Shown here piece by piece: positions 61,101-64,000 of a stretch of 64,000 bases of DNA. Numbering within the stretch: the stretch's first letter is position 1; the number at the start of each line of letters is the position of its first letter. The stretch lies in assembly GCF_001039355.2 (NCBI RefSeq), contig NW_019774613.1, positions 38,357-102,356 on the forward strand. Reading direction: 5' to 3'. The position numbers and the translations under genes were made by a program. Below the pieces are notes generated by a model. That model worked only from the letters and a program-made list of their open reading frames with translations. It had not been told where the DNA came from and ran no database searches. This stretch comes from Lingula anatina (taxonomy: Eukaryota; Brachiopoda; Lingulata; Lingulida; Lingulidae).

Positions 61101-64000
61101 ACTGTATTATATTATTTGTTGAAATATTTGTGGTTAGAAATGTATGGGATAAAGACCGGGTTGCATGCTTTATATGTCCTTGCATTCTATATTTATTTTT
61201 ATTATTATAATTATACTTACAATCTGGTACATGTAAAACTGTCTGAGGGCCATCTGACAATATTTTTCCCATCTGTGCAGTCTTTGTTATATATTTTCAC
61301 ATCCAAAGTGTGAGAGAAAGAAACAAATTGGTATTTTCATCCTATCTCAGTAATCATAGACTGAGTCAATTAATGGAACAGAAGTATGAAGAAAAAAGAA
61401 TTAAGCAAAAACACACAGATTGGGAAAATATTGTAAAGTGGCCCTTGAATAAATGTGGTTCTAGCATAATATTATGCATGCATGCTCAGTACTGTAAAAC
61501 TAAAAGGCCCATAGCACATCATTCTCTTTAGAAAGTTTGGCCACAGAAGCAGTGGGATGGAGTTTTTATTTCATAGACCCCTATCCCCAGTGTGCCACCC
61601 CCACCCTTATACCACTATCACCCCTAAATCTGTTAGTATAGGCAAGAACACACATGAAAACATGAGAAAATAAAACATTTGATAGGGAAAAGGCTGCTGC
61701 TGCAACAATCTCAGACCATGGACAAAATTACGAATATTATGTCCAAGCTCAGGCTGATGAAATGTTATTCATTCTTTTTGGCTGAGAACTGAGCAATATT
61801 TCTAGCATTGGTGTTCTTATATGGACTATTATGTGAAAGTTGGACATACATAATAAAGCTATTGACAAAGAAAGAAAAAATCTGCTTGAAATAACTGGCA
61901 CTACACAGGGGAATATTTTTTTTTTAAAGCATTGAAAAAATGTTTGAAAGTACTTTGAAGTCTATCACAGATATTTATTTGATTTAAAAAAAATAACTAA
62001 AGACATTAGTAATGAATTGAGAGCTGAAAGGTTATTCTTTAAAAAAATAAAGTTATGTTAAAGAGTTATTCTTTAAAAATATCAAGTTATGTTGAAGAGA
62101 TTAATAGAACAATTAAGACTCCTTTAAGTTTTCAAAGACATTTTCAACAAAGTCCAATGCAGTGTACACCTTACCAGTGCAACTTTTATAAAACATTTTA
62201 AGAGAGAAATGGCCAAAGCCCCCAAAACCTTTCCTAAGAGTATTGAAGTGAATAAATTATTTAAATTGAATAAATGGCAATTTCTACATTGCTTTCAACT
62301 TATTTGTTATTTGAATTGCTATTACAAAATTTTAAGTTTAAAAAAATATTGAATAAAAGTTGATAAATTTATTAAAAAACCATTTCAGCTTTGGCAACCT
62401 TTACTCAACCCATCTGGGTATCGAGAGAGGACCCAAACTCTCGACAAAACACCATTAAAGAGATAAAAAGACGCGCACAGTCCAAAGGGGAGTGGCCGCA
62501 GATTATTGTTTTCCCAGAAGGCACCTGCACAAACCGTTCCTGTCTAATTACGTTTAAACCGGGTAAGTTCTCTGTTTATTTCTGTGGTTTGATAACAGAT
62601 TGTGATTGCGCATTCATTAAGTTATTATTTCACTATTAAAGTGGCATCTGATTCATTTTTTATTTCAAGTAAAACTTTGAATTTATTTTAGTTATTTATG
62701 ATCAGAATAACCTGATTCAGGGGTCTATAAAGCAGGACAACAAAGTCACAGATTTTGACAGAAAGGTTTTCAGAAAATTGTGACCGTCTTCTTGAAGACT
62801 CAGGAGAAAGTTTATATAGCAGGCCCATAGCCAGCAATTTCAAGGGGGGGGGGGGGGGGGTCTTATCTGAATAAGTGAACCTTTTACCATGCAACCTTTG
62901 TGTATCTAGATCAATTTTTACCCATAGCGAACCTTGTCTTGGCAAAAAATGATGGATTTGTTTTAACCCCCTCCCTGGCTACAGGGCTGATATAGACTGA
63001 TATGATTAACTTAATATTTATACAACATCGCATGCTTTTAGGTGGATTTTACCCTGGTGTCCCTGTTCAGCCAGTCTGCCTACGCTTTCCAAATAGATTA
63101 GTAAGTAGTGTGCTTTACTCTGAGAACAAGAGGCGAAATGGGTCAAGTTTGCTGCAGCAGTGAATGTGAATGATTAGAAAAATGATGAGCATGTGCTCTG
63201 TTAATTATGTACTTAGGCCAGTTTCACATGTCAAGAATTGTGGACAAAAAAAGTTGGTCTGAATTTTTAAACCAGAATTTTAGCGCCTTTCGACCCTTGA
63301 CAATCCTTTTCATTTAAAATTTGCACCTGTTTCATAACATTGTCAAGGAAGAATTAGCTAATATTGCTACTGTTGCTACTAGTCGCCATTCCAGTAAATT
63401 ACTACAGTTTTAACCTGAAATGATGTAGATCAAACGATGTGTGATAGCTAGAGCTTGTACAAGACATTATCAGTCCCCCTCAGCCCTGTCATACGTTGTG
63501 TTTTGAACCAATTGTGTGCAGTAATTGAACTAATTTCAAAAATTTTCCTTTCTCAGGATACATATACCTGGACATGGGAAGGCCCTGGGGCGTTTACTCT
63601 CTTCTGGCTAACTCTATGTCAAATACACAACAGGTTTGAAGTGGAGGTGAGGGATTATATTATTAAGTGTAATGCTTAGAATGGTTTTTATTTTAAAGAA
63701 TAACAAAGTTTAAGAAATTAAATTTGAGTGGTTTTGAAGTTTTATTTTAAATACAGGATTTGTGAAATGTTTTTGTATCAATCTGTCCAATTAATATTAT
63801 ATGTTTTTAATTCATAGATTGAGAATGTGTTGAGGAACTCTGGCATTTCAGTATTACCAAGTTCAAAATTATTTTGTTGTTTTTAACTTTAACTTATTCC
63901 TAGACCAGTGAATAGGAAATTTTAAGTTGATTATCTCATTTCTTTATAATTAGTACCTACCTGTCTACAAACCAAATGAAGAAGAAATTGCAGACCCTAA
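52393..64000 (+). CDS. LPCAT-type lysophospholipid acyltransferase, 3' part beyond the window, with two alternative exon 3 versions
   Basis: Predicted ER or lipid-droplet membrane acyltransferase of the LPCAT1/2/4 (AGPAT) family, which transfers acyl-CoA to lysophospholipids. Exons: 52393-52497 (ATG start), 53379-53527, then either 58340-58557 or 60079-60305, then 62389-62562, 63042-63100, 63557-63646 and 63954 onward, cut by the window end. All junctions are GT-AG and phase-compatible. Landmarks: NPFVHDLQLTWWEKLQ at the N-terminus, a membrane segment (VSLCVILLLAWPVAAFAVAF), HX4D in either exon 3, VFPEGTCTNRSCLITFKPG (motif III) and GFYPGVPVQPV (motif IV). The C-terminal EF-hand region of LPCAT1/2, if present, is outside. 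The visible part codes for about 283 residues. Which paralogue this is cannot be settled here. Confidence 0.9.
54494..54548. repeat. (AT)n microsatellite
   Basis: Uninterrupted AT dinucleotide run of about 27 units. Confidence 0.95.
54678..54900. mobile_element. Family A-related element, LPCAT intron
   Basis: AGACCCCATTTCCATAGATT...GATCGATCTATCCCTGTGGG at the left and CCCCCAGGGAGTTAGGTCGA at the right. The internal arms are close to those of the copy at 56850. Confidence 0.7.
55651..55902. repeat. Two-copy tandem repeat, 128-nt period
   Basis: GTTGATCC(A/G)TA starts at 55651 and 55779. The copies share GAAGATAATCACATAAGAAG and the CCCCCACCCCCTTTC block with only a few differences. Confidence 0.9.
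56008..56222. mobile_element. Family A palindromic MITE-like element, LPCAT intron
   Basis: Left TTCCCATACCTAGATCGATC and right GATCCTGCTAGATCAA...GTATGGGAACGGGGTC; the arms GAGGGGTTTCTCGC and GCGAGAAACCCCTC pair exactly. TAA flanks both sides. Confidence 0.82.
56850..57066. mobile_element. Family A-related element, LPCAT intron
   Basis: Left CACCATTCCCATAGATATTT, right GATCGATCTAAATCTCTGGG; GATCGATCTATCTCCCTGG and CCAGGGAGTTAGGTCGATC arms. Confidence 0.72.
58340..58557 (+). CDS. LPCAT alternative exon 3, version a (HSSFVD)
   Basis: A 218-nt exon with acceptor ATTTCTAG and donor GTATGT, entered in phase 2 and left in phase 1. It encodes the hydrophobic segment SVFFLGGFHWIPFRGQRAS and the catalytic motif APHSSFVD. 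GFHWI...RGQRAS resembles LPCAT4-type enzymes. In the following conserved block it reads VVAKSDTKNIPLFG, where relatives usually have a VSR-type sequence. It is three codons shorter than version b. Confidence 0.85.
60079..60305 (+). CDS. LPCAT alternative exon 3, version b (HSSFFD)
   Basis: A 227-nt exon with acceptor CATTAG and donor GTAGGT, with the same entry and exit phases as version a. It encodes GRACFFVLGFHYVNIKGKPAS, the catalytic motif APHSSFFD and GLPSGVSRIESAGTMLIG. This is the more canonical LPCAT1/2-like version. It lies 1,521 nt after version a. Including both versions would give the protein two catalytic motif I segments and shift the frame at the a-b junction. Confidence 0.87.
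60795..61036. mobile_element. Family B palindromic MITE-like element, LPCAT intron
   Basis: GGGGACTCTTGCTGAATGCA...CAGGTTAA at the left pairs with TTAATCTGATTGCATTCAGC...GAGAGTCCCC at the right. It is related to the elements at 1685 and 2117. Confidence 0.78.
62822..62990 (-). repeat. Family E dispersed repeat, inverted copy
   Basis: CCCATAGCCAGCAATTTCAA followed by a G run, then ACCTTTTACCATGCAACC: the reverse of the block order seen at 14420 and 42745. Confidence 0.6.

Overview
This window reads as nuclear DNA of a marine invertebrate, most likely a lophotrochozoan such as a mollusc (the taxon is a low-confidence inference). The DNA is AT-rich. Genes have many short exons with GT-AG introns, intergenic space is full of small palindromic transposons, a Tc1-type transposase relic is present, and ACATGTA-type words are frequent. 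No bacterial operons, ribosome binding sites or CRISPR arrays are seen. All exon models come from splice-site, phase and protein-family reasoning on the raw sequence; no transcript data were available.

Layout. (1) 2.5-15.9 kb, plus strand: an SLC7-type amino acid transporter light chain (b0,+AT/SLC7A9-like). Its third modelled exon exists in four tandem versions, each exactly 243 nt with the same intron phases. (2) 18.5-20.3 kb, plus: a C2H2 zinc-finger exon with 12 intact fingers, decayed fingers at its 5' edge, and a C-terminal 20-residue repeat carrying five SUMO-consensus sites. (3) 20.3-33.7 kb: gene-poor, with a broken Tc1-like transposase (minus), inverted-repeat elements, tRNA-derived SINE pieces and local tandem duplications. 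(4) 33.7-37.9 kb, minus: an eight-exon gene for a 301-residue type I membrane protein with a single C2H2-like motif on the predicted lumenal side; family not recognised. (5) 39.0-40.3 kb, plus: single-exon ADAT3, the non-catalytic subunit of the tRNA A34 deaminase, head-to-head with the previous gene. (6) 40.3-50.9 kb: no supported gene; repeats and microsatellites. (7) 50.9-51.9 kb, minus: an intact intronless casein kinase 1 alpha. (8) 52.4 kb to the window end, plus: an LPCAT-type lysophospholipid acyltransferase, cut by the window edge. Its third modelled exon, which carries the catalytic HX4D motif, is present in two alternative versions.

The most interesting signal is that two unrelated membrane-protein genes in one 64 kb window both carry phase-compatible, tandemly duplicated exons that cannot sensibly be used together. 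In each case the variable exon is a functional core: a transmembrane and heavy-chain-linking segment in the transporter, and the catalytic motif in the acyltransferase. Mutually exclusive splicing is the simplest reading. It would give at least four transporter and two acyltransferase isoforms. The transporter cassettes are interleaved with strong hairpin-forming elements.
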